This document shows, one piece after another, positions 10,961 to 20,991 of a stretch of 64,000 nt of DNA. Made by a program: the position numbers and the translations under genes. Under the pieces are notes generated by a model. That model was not told where the DNA came from. It did not search any database and saw only the letters and a program-made list of their open reading frames with translations. The stretch is from Ariolimax columbianus (taxonomy: Eukaryota > Mollusca > Gastropoda > Stylommatophora > Arionidae), in the NCBI GenBank assembly GCA_036924085.1, contig JAVGWX010000025.1, positions 24,818,752-24,882,751 on the forward strand. The letters run 5' to 3'. Each line of letters begins with the position of its first letter. Position 1 is the first letter of the stretch.

Positions 10961-11340
10961 AACTATAAATAGTAATAATAATAAGTTTACTTAGGCATCT
11001 GAGGCCTGTCGATCGACCACATCAATGGCCCGCTGCTGCGGCACGGCTCCAGACCTCGTCCTGAGCGGAAGAGAGGCTGCTACCTGAAGCCATACTGTGT
11101 GAGGATGGCCTCTTCTGTTCTCTAGTCAGGGGAAGTCTTTTAACGCAAAGGAACGACATGTGAAGTACATGTTTGCCTGGGTTTCCTGGTTCAGCCAAAT
11201 GACATGAGAACAAAAGAGACTCAGCGGCAGTCCAGTGTTTCTGAAATTGTGGGGAGACCTGTTTTCGCAAAGACTTCCATGTTACCGGAGGTAGTAATGC
11301 CAACAATAAAAGTAGTAAATAAACAAGACAAATTAATTAT
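10961..11340 (-). pseudogene. RTE-like LINE 3' end, distal part
   Basis: On the - strand this stretch ends in GATCGACAGGCCTCAGATGC and CTAAGTAAACTTATTATTAT, with an ATT-rich tail near 10970-10985, as LINE 3' ends with microsatellite tails do. Together with 13490-13600 it forms one element split by the 2.1-kb array. Stops interrupt all frames. Confidence 0.5.
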
Positions 11341-13490
11341 ACGAGAATGCTGCCATGCCAACATAGATACCTGACACATCTGACATATCAACATAGATAC
11401 CTGACACATCTGACATTCCAACAAAGATACCTGACACATCTGACATTCCAACATATATACCTGACACATCTGGCATGCGAAAAAAGATACCTGATACATC
11501 TGACATGCCAACATAGATACCTGACACATCTGACATGCCAACATAGATACCTGACACATCTGGCATGTGAAAAGATACCTGACACATCTGACATGCCAAC
11601 ATAGATACCTGACACATCTGACATGCCAACATAGATACCTGACACATCTGACATTCCAACATAGATACCTGACACATCTGGCATGCGAAAAAAGATACCT
11701 GACACATCTGACATTCCAACATAGATACCTGACACATCTGACATGCCATCATAGATACCTGACACATCTGACATGCCAACATAGATACCTGACACATCTG
11801 GCATGCGAAAAGATACCTGACACATCTGACATGCCAACATAGATACCTGACACATCTGACATGCCAACATAGATACCTGACACATCTGACATTCCAACAT
11901 AGATACCTGACACATCAGGCATGCGAAAAAAGATACCTGACACATCTGATATGCCAACATAGATACCTGACACATCAGGCATGCGAAAAAAGATACCTGA
12001 CACATCTGATATGCCAACATAGATACCTGACACATCTGGCATGCCAACATAGATACCTGACACATCTGGCATGCCAACATAGATAAAGAGACCTGACACA
12101 TCTGACATGCCAACAAAGATACCTGACATGCCAACAAAGATACCTGACACATCTGACATGCCAACAAAGATACCTGACACATCTGACATGCCAACAAAGA
12201 TACCTGACACATCTGACATTCCAACAAAGATACCTGACACATCTGGCATGCTAACATAGATAAAGATATCTGACATGCCAACAAAGATACCTGACATGCC
12301 AACAAAGATACCTGACACATCTGACATGCCAACAAAGATATCTGACATGCCAACAAAGATACCTGACACATCTGACATGCTAACAAAGATACCTGACACA
12401 TCTGACATGCCAACAAAGATACCTGACACATCTGGCATGCCAACATAGATACCTGACACATCTGGCATGCCAACATAGATAAAGATACCTGACACATCTT
12501 GTATGCCAACATAGATAAAGTTATCTGACATGCCAACAAAGATACCTGACATGCCAACAAAGATACCTGACACATCTGACATGCCAACAAAGATACCTGA
12601 CACATCTGGCATGCCAACATAGATACCTGACACATCTGGCATGCCAACATAGATAAAGATACCTGACACATCTTGTATGCCAACATAGATAAAGTTATCT
12701 GACATGCCAACAAAGATACCTGACATGCCAACAAAGATACCTGACACATCTGACATGCCAACAAAGATACCTGACACATCTGGCATGCCAACATAGATAA
12801 AGATACCTGGCACATCTGACATGCCAACAAAGATACCTGACATGCCAACAAAGATACCTGACACATCTGACATGCCAACAAAGATACCTGACACATCTGG
12901 CATGCCAACATAGATAAAGTTACCTGACACATCTGACAAGCCAACAAAGATACCTCACATGCCAACAAAGATACCTGACACATCTGACATGCCAACAAAG
13001 ATACCTGACACATCTGACATGCTAACAAAGATACCTGACACATCTGACATGCCAACAAAGATACCTGACACATCTGGCATGCCAACATAGATAAAGATAC
13101 CAGACACATCTGACATGCCAACAAAGATACCTGACATGCCAACAAAGATACTGACAAATCTGACATGCCAACAAAGATACCTGACATGCCAACAAAGATA
13201 CCTGACACATCTGACATGCTAACAAAAATACCTGACACATCTGGCATGCCAACATAGATAAAGATACCTGACAAATCTGACATGCCAACATAGATAAAGA
13301 TACCTGACACATCTGACATGCCAACATAGATACCTAGCACATCTGACATGCCAACATAGATACCTGGCACATCTGACATGCCAACATAGATACCTGACAC
13401 ATCTGACATACCAACATAGATACCTGACACATCTGACATACCAACATAGATACCTGGCACATCTGACATGCCAACATAGATACCTGGTAC
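11340..13490. repeat. Large minisatellite, about 30-bp unit, about 70 copies
   Basis: The unit is GATACCTGACACATCTGACA plus TGCCAACA(T/A)A, with frequent truncated variants lacking the CACATCTGAC part and others with an added AAAGAT. Sub-blocks (CATAGATA-rich at 11340-12060 and 13260-13490, CAAAGATA-rich in between) show local homogenisation. The 693-codon - strand frame is a repeat artefact. Confidence 0.95.
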
Positions 13491-13600
13491 TCTTTAATGT
13501 TGCCCTCCGATCTCTTTTTCGGTCTCCCTCTCCCACACTTCCCAGGCACAGTGCCTTGCTGAAAAGTTTTGGACAGCTGCAGCGATCTTGACACATATAA
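13490..13600 (-). pseudogene. RTE-like LINE C-terminus next to the array
   Basis: The - strand reads LQLSKTFQQGTVPGKCGRGR, then PKKRSEGNIKEY, matching the GRGRPkkRWedNIkEW block near the end of RTE-like LINE ORFs. Directly after NIKEY the frame runs into the first array unit, so the array interrupts the LINE just after this block. Confidence 0.65.
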
Positions 13601-14736
13601 ATTGTCTGTAAATTGTTAAGTCAATAATCAAAGAAAACATTGTAATGCATCTAGACAGGTAATGCATCTAATCAGAAAGCATGGGTTTACTAGAGAGAGA
13701 TCATACTTAACAAATCTATTGGAGTTCATAGAGGAGGTTATTAAAATGATAGATAAGGGGGAACCAGTGGATGTTATTTATCTAGATTTTGCAAAGGCTT
13801 TTGATAGTACCTCATCAAAGATCATTTTAAAAAGTTAAAATCACATGGAATAGTTGGGGAGGTTGCAGAATGGATTGAAAGTTGGTTAACGGGAAGAAGG
13901 CAGAGACTGGGCATTAATAAGGAGTGGTGTGATGTAAAAAGTGGAGTACCACAGGACTCGGTTTTGGGACCAATATTGTTCTTGATATATATATATAAAC
14001 GATTTGGACATTGATAGAGGATCCATGATTAAAAAATTTTCAGATGACACAAAACTATGTAGGAGTATCTCATCAATAGCAGAGGTGAATATATTGAGGG
14101 CGGATTTAGATAAAATTCGAGACTGGTCTGTGAAATGTCAAATGGAGTTTAATATAGATATGTGAACAGTCATCCACATGGGTAAATCTAATATGGAACA
14201 TAATTACAGAATGTGCGAGAACAATTTTAGAAGGAAAGGGACCTAGGGATTATAATAGAGAATATAGGAAAAATTAATTAGCAAGTCCATGTAGCAGGGA
14301 ATAAGGCAAATGCAATGTTAGGCATGATAAAAAGAAATATTAAACATAGGAGTAAAGAGGTGATTGTCAAACTGATTAAAGCATTGATTAGACCTAGGTT
14401 GGAATACTGTTTACAGGTGTAGAGTCCTTATCGTAGAGGAGATATAAACATGCTGGAAAGGATATAAAGAAGAGCAATACAACTGACATCCAGAATTACA
14501 GTTATGAGGAAAGACTCAGGAAAACTGGCCTACAGTGTCTAGAAAAGAAGAATTCGAGGTGACTTGAATACAGGTTTATAAGATAATCACAATAAAAGGT
14601 AAAATTAGACTATAACAAGTTTTTCAAAATACAACCACCAACGAGAACGGCAGGGCACAGATACAAATCAACTAAAGAAAGGTCCAGATTGGATATTAGG
14701 AAATATTTTGCTACAGAGTGGTGAATGCTTGTAATG

Positions 14737-15519
14737 AAACACAGAACGGAGGGGCAGGAGTATTCCTGAGCCTACCAAAGGGTAGAAAAATAACAGTGTC
14801 AGTGGCAACTAGAAAATACTCAAGCAATTTCAGAGCGGAGGCAGAGGCACTGAGGGCTGCAGTAGAAGAAATGGTGACAGGCAAAAGAAATGAAAGCCAT
14901 ATAGTCCTGTTTACAGATGCCCTGGCCGTAGTCACAGCACTAAAAAGCCAGAAAAATACTGAACTTAATGATTTAAGAGCAGCACTGTCAACTATGCCAG
15001 CAGTCCGCACCAAAAAGAGTAGTGGTACAGTGGGTTCCATCCCACTGTAACATCCAAGGCAACAAGGAGGCAGACAGACTAGCAAAAGAAGGTGCAAGAC
15101 TACCACAACCAGACCCTAGTGACCTACGAAGAGTCAAAAAGGCTTATTAGAGCTAGATACATGACCAATTGGGAAACAGAACATACTGGCTACACAAAAA
15201 ACGATGCCTATTACCAGCTGAACAGAAGATAGCAGGTCGTGGTCTTCAGACTTCGCACAGGCCACAATAGACTGAGGTACCACATATTCAATAAATTGAA
15301 GATAGGTGGCACTGACGAATGCTCGTGTGGTATCGGGAAAATGACCGCTGAACATTTACTGCAAAACTGCCCGACATACGAGGATCAGAGAAAGCAGATG
15401 TGGCCATCACCAGTGGCAACACTAGACAAGCTCTATGGCAGTGTTGACAGCCTCAGGATGACTTTTGGTTTTTTCGAAAAAATACAGGTTGACGTCAGAC
15501 AGCGTACGAAGAAGAAGAA
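14737..15519 (+). mobile_element. I-group LINE, 5'-truncated, nested in CR1, with TSD
   Basis: Insertion flanked by the 14-bp duplication GAATGCTTGTAATG (14723-14736 and 15520-15533), which falls inside the CR1 sequence GAATGCTTGGAATGC. It encodes the end of an RNase H domain (RKYSSNFRAEAEALRAAVEE, HIVLFTDALAVVTALKSQKN) and the C-terminal CSCGIGKMTAEHLLQNCPTY zinc-knuckle-like block. It ends in CGTACGAAGAAGAAGAAG, a GAA tail. A longer copy lies at 30766-32727 on the other strand. A stop at 15048-15050 and shifted frames make it inactive. Confidence 0.9.
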
Positions 15520-15628
15520 GAATGCTTGTAATGCATTACCCCAGAAGGTGGTGGAGGCAGAGACAGTTAATGCATTTAAGAAAAGATTGGATCTGCATAG
15601 CTTTTAAAGCAGAGCAATGCAAATATGA

Positions 15629-15667
15629 TTGGTTGTCTACAGACTCTGATGAGTCTTCTAAACCAGT
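15629..15667 (+). other. CR1 3' UTR stem-loop
   Basis: ATTGGTT...AACCAGT forms an outer stem and AGACTC-TGAT-GAGTCT an inner stem. The same structure recurs at 34269-34306 and 48734-48771. In LINEs such 3' structures are often the reverse transcriptase recognition site. Confidence 0.6.
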
Positions 15668-15819
15668 ATCAATTTTTATGTCTTTACTATAGTCAATAGC
15701 ATTTTATATTGGCCTAGCTTCAAGGTTCAAGAACACTCATTTGTGACACAATCCAAATATGAAATTTTTGTAAACATCTTATTTTCAGTGCGCAAATTTT
15801 ACGTTCTAGGGTAGCCATC

Positions 15820-16200
15820 AGAGTTCAAGTCTCACACACGTAGAGGTATACCGAGGTGACCATTGTATACATTAAAGTCAGCTTCGATATAAGGCTAATG
15901 TTCTTGTCTTTCCAGATTATTTTCAATCTGGTCATGGCGACCATGGCCTTCACTGTTCTTGTCTGGATCTCCGCTCTAGACCCCTCCGCATTCATTTTTG
16001 CTCCCAGATGTTTGAACCGCATAACACTTTCCAGAGGTTCATCTTTGACCATAATCGGGTTTAGAATACCCTCTGGGGTGTTGACGATGATCTTACTCTT
16101 CTCTGCACTGATTTCCATCCCAAATTTCTGGGCAGCATTGTCCAGGTTTGCGATTAGGCTTGCAAGTTTAGGCTCTGATCCAGCCAGGCTCTGATCCAGC
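15820..16200 (-). pseudogene. RTE-like LINE fragment (RT end)
   Basis: The - strand reads FGMEISAEKSKIIVNT, then LESVMRFKHLGAKMNAEGS, RAEIQTRTVKAMVAMTRLK, IIWKDKNISLISKLTLMYTM and VTSVYLYVCE. This is the RT thumb and connection region of RTE-like elements (EKTKvm, FKYLG, IwKdknIslktK). The frame is open for 97 codons with both ends missing, so it is a fragment. Confidence 0.85.
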
Positions 16201-16242
16201 TATATTCTGCTGTCATTTATTAGGTACAACCACTACCAACAT

Positions 16243-16475
16243 CAGATCCAGAAAATTATAGACCGCTGAGTTTAGCTAGCATAGTCTCCAAAAAAGAAAA
16301 CATTTGTAATGTATTTATAAATATTTAGTCTAATCAGATATAGTCAGAATGAGTTTACTAAAAGGAAATCATGCTTAACAGATTTTTTAGAATTCATGGA
16401 GGAAGTTATCAAAATGATAGATGGAAGAAAGTCATTGGACGTTATTTATCTAGATTTTGGCAAGGGCCTTGATAG
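16243..16475 (+). pseudogene. CR1 LINE fragment (RT)
   Basis: Broken frames give DPENYRPLSLASIVSKK, then KRKSCLTDFLEFMEEVIKMI and LDVIYLDFGKGLD, matching the CR1 RT at 49800-50100. Short internal deletions are present relative to that copy. Confidence 0.8.
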
Positions 16476-16529
16476 CTTTGATTTTTATGTCCTTCCACCC
16501 CCACAGACTTTCAAAGGTGCTTGGCATTG

Positions 16530-16845
16530 TAGATCTGAATTTATTCAAATCACCCGAGATTCTGATGACATCACCTCACGTCTGATCTTATTCAAATCAC
16601 CCTAGATTCTGACATCACCTCATCTCACGTCTAATCTTTTTAAAATCACCCTAAATTCTGACGACATCACCTGACGTCTGATCTTATTCAAATTACCCTA
16701 GATTCTGACATCACCTGACGTCTAATATTATTCAAATCACCCTAGATTCTGACATCACCTGGTGTCTGATCTTATTAAAAACACCCTAGATTCTGACATC
16801 ACCTCATGTGACATCTAATCTTATTCAAATCACCCTAGATTCTAT
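16530..16845. repeat. Minisatellite, about 46-48 bp unit, about 7 copies
   Basis: TTCAAATCACCCTAGATTCT then GACATCACCTCACGTCTGAT recurs about seven times with substitutions and small gaps. It starts about 55 bp after the CR1 fragment ends. Confidence 0.85.
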
Positions 16846-16857
16846 GATATACTAGGC

Positions 16858-16945
16858 CTACACTACAGTTCCAGTACAGACAGTTACTACTGCTCACCAT
16901 ACCACGCTATTAAATTCTGTCAAGAACATTAACTAGCTGTTAGAA
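16858..16945 (-). mobile_element. Fragment of CR1 5' UTR
   Basis: Shares ACTAGGCCTA, TACTACNGCTCAC, CCACGCTATT and AATTCTGTCAAG with 53375-53440, the 5' UTR of the large - strand CR1. The two match in the same orientation on the + strand, so this fragment is also antisense. Confidence 0.6.
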
Positions 16946-17251
16946 TTCTTTTCTCATCATAAGGCTCCGTGATATATTCTGACCATATGAATTTGTAAAA
17001 TATTAGTTGTAAATAAGCATCATATCTCGTGTTAGGACAAGCCAACATCAACTTTTTTTCCAATATTTAAAGAAATATGACTTTCTACCTTCAAATTATC
17101 TGAAATTTGCGGAAAACATTTTATATTTGGATTTACAAAAATTATTGTACTTTTGTCAGCAATAGGAATAGAACACATGATTAGAAAATTTGATTTATTA
17201 AAACACATGAGCTTATATGTTTTCTAGTTTTATTGTCATTGACATTAATAG

Positions 17252-17735
<484 letters not shown>

Positions 17736-17879
17736 GGCCATGATGGGGTTTAGACAACTATTGTTCTATATAGTTTTACATTCAATTGGTAATCATTTGT
17801 TCCTTACAACCATAAACAGTCTTTTTAGTTATACAAGGTCGTGTGAATCATCAAAAAATGTTCAACAGCCAGACTTTAT

Positions 17880-18055
17880 TCTTTGAACCCTGACCACCCA
17901 TCACTGAAGATTTTAACTCTTTGAACCCCTGGGCACATGAGCAAAAAATGTACACATAGGCAAAACTAGTTACTGTGACATAACTGTTTTAATTATTCTA
18001 TTTCAAATTGTCTGATGTGGTCATCTCTAATGTTATACCTGCTGATATTTAGGTA
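17880..18055 (+). mobile_element. piggyBac terminal fragment
   Basis: TTAACTCTTTGAACCCCTGG (from 17913) and the sequence after it resemble the left end of the piggyBac at 26665 (terminal CCCTTTGAACCCTGG, then AAAAATG-ACA, CAAAACTAGTT and TTTCAATTATT-like blocks in the same order). A second terminus-like CTTTGAACCCTGACCACCC lies at 17881. No opposite end was found. Confidence 0.55.
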
Positions 18056-18089
18056 TCTTAGACACTTGTCTGATTGACAGATTGTACAA

Positions 18090-19110
18090 AAGAGAATGAC
18101 TTACAGATGACACCCTTCTCAGAGGAACTAACATGTCTTACTGGTGACACTCTTCTCAGAGGAACTAACATGACTTACTGCTGACACCCTTCTCAGAGGA
18201 ACTAACATGTCTTACTGGTGACACCCTTCTCAGAGGAATTAACATGACTTGCTGGTGACACCCTTCTCAGAGGAACTAACATGACTTGCTGGTGACACCC
18301 TTCTCAGAGGAACTAACATGACTTACTGGTGACACCCTCCTCAGAGGAACTAACATGTCTTACTGGTGACACTCTTCTCAGAGGAACTAACATGAGAGGA
18401 ACTAACATGACTTACTGGTGACACGCTTTTCAGAGAAACTAACATGACTTACTGCTGACACCCTTCTCAGAGGAACTAACATGACTTACTGGTGACACCC
18501 TTCTCAGAGGAATTAACATGACTTACTGGTGACACCCTTTTCAGAGGAACTAACATGTCTTACTGGGGACACCCTTCTCAGAGGAAGTAACATGACTTGC
18601 TGGTGACACCCTTCTCAGAGGAACTAACATGACTTGCTGGTGACACCCTTCTCAAAGGAACTAACATGTCTTACTGGTGACATCTTTCTCCAGAGAGGAA
18701 CTAACATGGCTTACTGGTGACACCCTTATCAGATGAACTAACATGACTTACTGGTAACACCCTTCTCAGAGGAATTAACATGACTTACTGGTGACACCCT
18801 TTTCAGAGGAACTAACATGACTTACTGGTGACACCATTCTCAGAGGAACTAACATGACTTACTGGTAACACCCTTCTCAGAGGAACTATCATGACTTACT
18901 GGTGACATCCTTCTCAAAGGAACTAACCTTGCTTACTGGTGACACCTTTCTCAAAGGAACTAACATGACTTACTGGTGACATCCTTCTCAGAGGAACTAA
19001 CATGGCTTACTGGTGACACCCTTCTCAGAGGAACTAACATAGCTCACTGGTGACACCCTTCTCAGAGGAACTAACATGACTTACTGGTGACATCCCTCTC
19101 AGAGGAACTA
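18090..19110. repeat. Minisatellite, 37-bp unit, about 27 copies
   Basis: The unit is GACACCCTTCTCAGAGGAAC plus TAACATGACTTACTGGT. Many point variants and one internal partial duplication (near 18390) are visible. Confidence 0.95.
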
Positions 19111-19115
19111 ACATG

Positions 19116-19489
19116 ACGTGTCAAGATGAGGTACTAAAGCGTGGAGGAAACCATTGCTTGTGAAGATGAGGTACTAAAGAATGGAGGAAACCATTGCTTG
19201 TGAAGATGAGGTACTAAAGAATGGAGGAAACCATTGCTTGTGAAGATGAGGTACTAAAGAATGGAGGAAACCATTGTTTGTGAAGATGAGGTACTAAAGA
19301 ATGGAGGAAACCATTGCTTGTGAAGATGAGGTACTAAAGAATGGAGGAAACCATTGCTTGTGAAGATGAGGTACTAAAGAATGGAGGAAACCATTGCTTG
19401 TGAAGATGAGGTACTAAAGAATGGAGGAAACCATTGTTTGTGAAGATGAGGTACTAAAGAATGGAGGAAACCATTGCTTGTGAAGATGT
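19116..19489. repeat. Minisatellite, 40-bp unit, 9 copies
   Basis: The unit is GAAGATGAGGTACTAAAGAA plus TGGAGGAAACCATTGCTTGT. Copies are nearly identical, which suggests recent expansion. It directly abuts the previous array. Confidence 0.95.
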
Positions 19490-19534
19490 GGTCCATCGTA
19501 ATATTGTTAATAATATGAACGTTGTTTCAGCCTA

Positions 19535-19880
19535 GGGATCAAGATGCTGAGCTGCAGTGGTCAGCGACCCATAGCTGACTGCTAGCGTCAGGGCTAGTGA
19601 ACCATAGCTGCAAGACCCTTCTACACCTCCACGTGGTGATCCTGGATAACAGGCTGCAGCAGGGCAGACTGGCTAAGGAGAAGGGATCGAAGAGGGAATG
19701 CTAACCCGGTACTAAAAAAATGCTTGCTCAAGTCGGATGTGTTGGACCGAAAGGTGCAAATATCGCAGCCAAGCTGTAAACTACGACACAACGCATTCCG
19801 TTCTCTGGACTACATTCTGCTACTTAAGCCCTGTCAGGGTTTGATAGTGGGAGATTGAGAACAAACAAAGAAAAGAAGAA
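19535..19880 (+). mobile_element. SINE-like element, family 2, with TSD and GAA tail
   Basis: A 346-bp insertion flanked by GTTTCAGCCTA (19524-19534 and 19881-19891). It has no coding potential and ends in a purine tail, AAAGAAAAGAAGAA. A 5'-truncated copy lies at 53897-54060 with its own TSD. Positions 19717-19760 are homologous to 29096-29139 in SINE family 1. The tail matches the GAA tail of the I-group LINE at 14737-15519, its possible mobiliser. Confidence 0.8.
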
Positions 19881-20048
19881 GTTTCAGCCTATCATGGTCA
19901 TGTACCCTCATTTAAGCAGTTGAATGTAACAGTTGACAAGAACTGACCATCTTAGCTCACAATAACTGTCACCATGTACCGTCCACAATGGATGTGTCTG
20001 CTAGGGAACTGTACTATCTTGACCCCATATATGTATGCTTTTTTCCAG

Positions 20049-20156
20049 GTCCAAAGAAGGAAGCAAGCACAGCCAAAGAGTTCATCCTAAAAATGTTTGT
20101 AGAACTAAACCCAGACCCGGACAAGATCATCTATTCTCATTTCACTTGTGCCACAG
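20049..20156 (+). CDS. GNAQ: G protein alpha subunit Gq/11, TCAT (G5) exon
   Basis: The 108-bp exon follows acceptor TTTTTTCCAG and ends at donor GTAATG. It encodes [20 protein letters not shown], then [19 protein letters not shown] is the G5 box, which contacts the guanine ring and sets GDP release. The last codon is split (G + AT, Asp). PKKEASTA is the least conserved stretch. From memory, vertebrate GNAQ has this part and the C-terminus in one final exon, so the intron after TCAT would be lineage-specific. The exon end and donor are tandemly repeated in frame. Confidence 0.96.
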
Positions 20157-20412
20157 GTAATGTTCTATCTATAGTTTGTTCTATATCTCATTTTACTTGT
20201 GCCACAGGTAATGTTCTTATAGTTTGTTCTATATCTCATTTCAGTTGTGCCACAGGTAATGTTCTTATAGTTTGTTCTATATCTCATTTCACTTGTGCCA
20301 CAGGTAATGTTCTATTTATAGTTTGTTCTATATTTCATTTTACTTGTGCCACAGGTAACATGCAATCTATAGTTTGTTCTATATCTCATTTCACTTGTAC
20401 CACAGGTAATGT
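20130..20412 (+). repeat. 48/51-bp tandem repeat of TCAT exon end with six donors
   Basis: Six copies of CTCATTTCACTTGTGCCACA followed by G|GTAATGTTCT and a TATAGTTTGTTCTATAT linker. Donor GT positions are 20157, 20208, 20256, 20304, 20355 and 20406; spacings 51, 48, 48, 51, 51 are all multiples of three. The exon frame stays open through the array to a stop at 20471-20473. Copy 5 reads GTAACA and copy 6 has ACC in place of GCC. Confidence 0.95.
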
Positions 20413-20987
20413 TCTATCTATAGTTCTATATTTTGTTCCAAAATTGCTGAACAACTTTAGCTATTTATATTAAATAATTCCCTGGACAGAATGTAATGAA
20501 ATTTTGTGTGGGTATTAATAATAGTTACAACCTTAAGAAAGTATTTCCTGTAAGTGATTACTTTTTTGGGATTAGTCAAATAACACTGAGCTGGATTTGG
20601 TATACATATACAAGTTTTACAGTAGTACATTCTAGTATTTCATTCAATGTGTACTATCGTGTCCTAAAGCTAAGGTATTTCCAGTGAAGAATCAGGAATT
20701 TCATGGAAAAACTCAAGCGAGTCGTTCACACTTCTTTTTACACCCATGGATGTGGCTTATCTATCTAACACAACATTTGTTTTCCGTTAGAAGATGTAGA
20801 ACTAGCTACTTTCTTGTCAATTTTGTAATGAATGCGAAGTGTAAATTCATGGTGGAGAAGCCAGAAGGGGATGTTTATATCACAGAATACAGGATCCTAG
20901 GAAGAGAACACCACAGGCGCTAGACATAGATAGAAAATCTTTTTCCCATTGGATAAAACATGCATTAAAATCTGCAAAATAATACAA
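20413..20987. other. Intron, nothing recognised
   Basis: Intron sequence between the exon-end array and a TTAA-flanked transposon; no gene recognised. Confidence 0.5.
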
Positions 20988-20991
20988 TTAA

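Larger units (their letters stand above)
13602..15690 (+). mobile_element. CR1-type LINE, 5'-truncated and decayed
   Basis: Starts within the RT (GTCTGTAAATTGTTA, the same point as about 50025 of the - strand copy). It reads ENIVMHLD, GEPVDVIYLDFAKAFD and YINDLDIDRGSMI, then FSDDTKLCRSISSIAEV, with the catalytic FADD written as FSDD. It continues to the 3' UTR hairpin at 15629-15667. Frameshifts and stops are many. It is interrupted by a second LINE at 14737-15519. The same family is present at 33437-34320 and 48720-53620. Confidence 0.9.

Noticed and set aside
11388..13469. 693-codon frame with M-C-Q-V-S-L-L-A-C repeats
   Set aside because: Product of a 30-bp minisatellite. It switches sense between frames and has no independent support.
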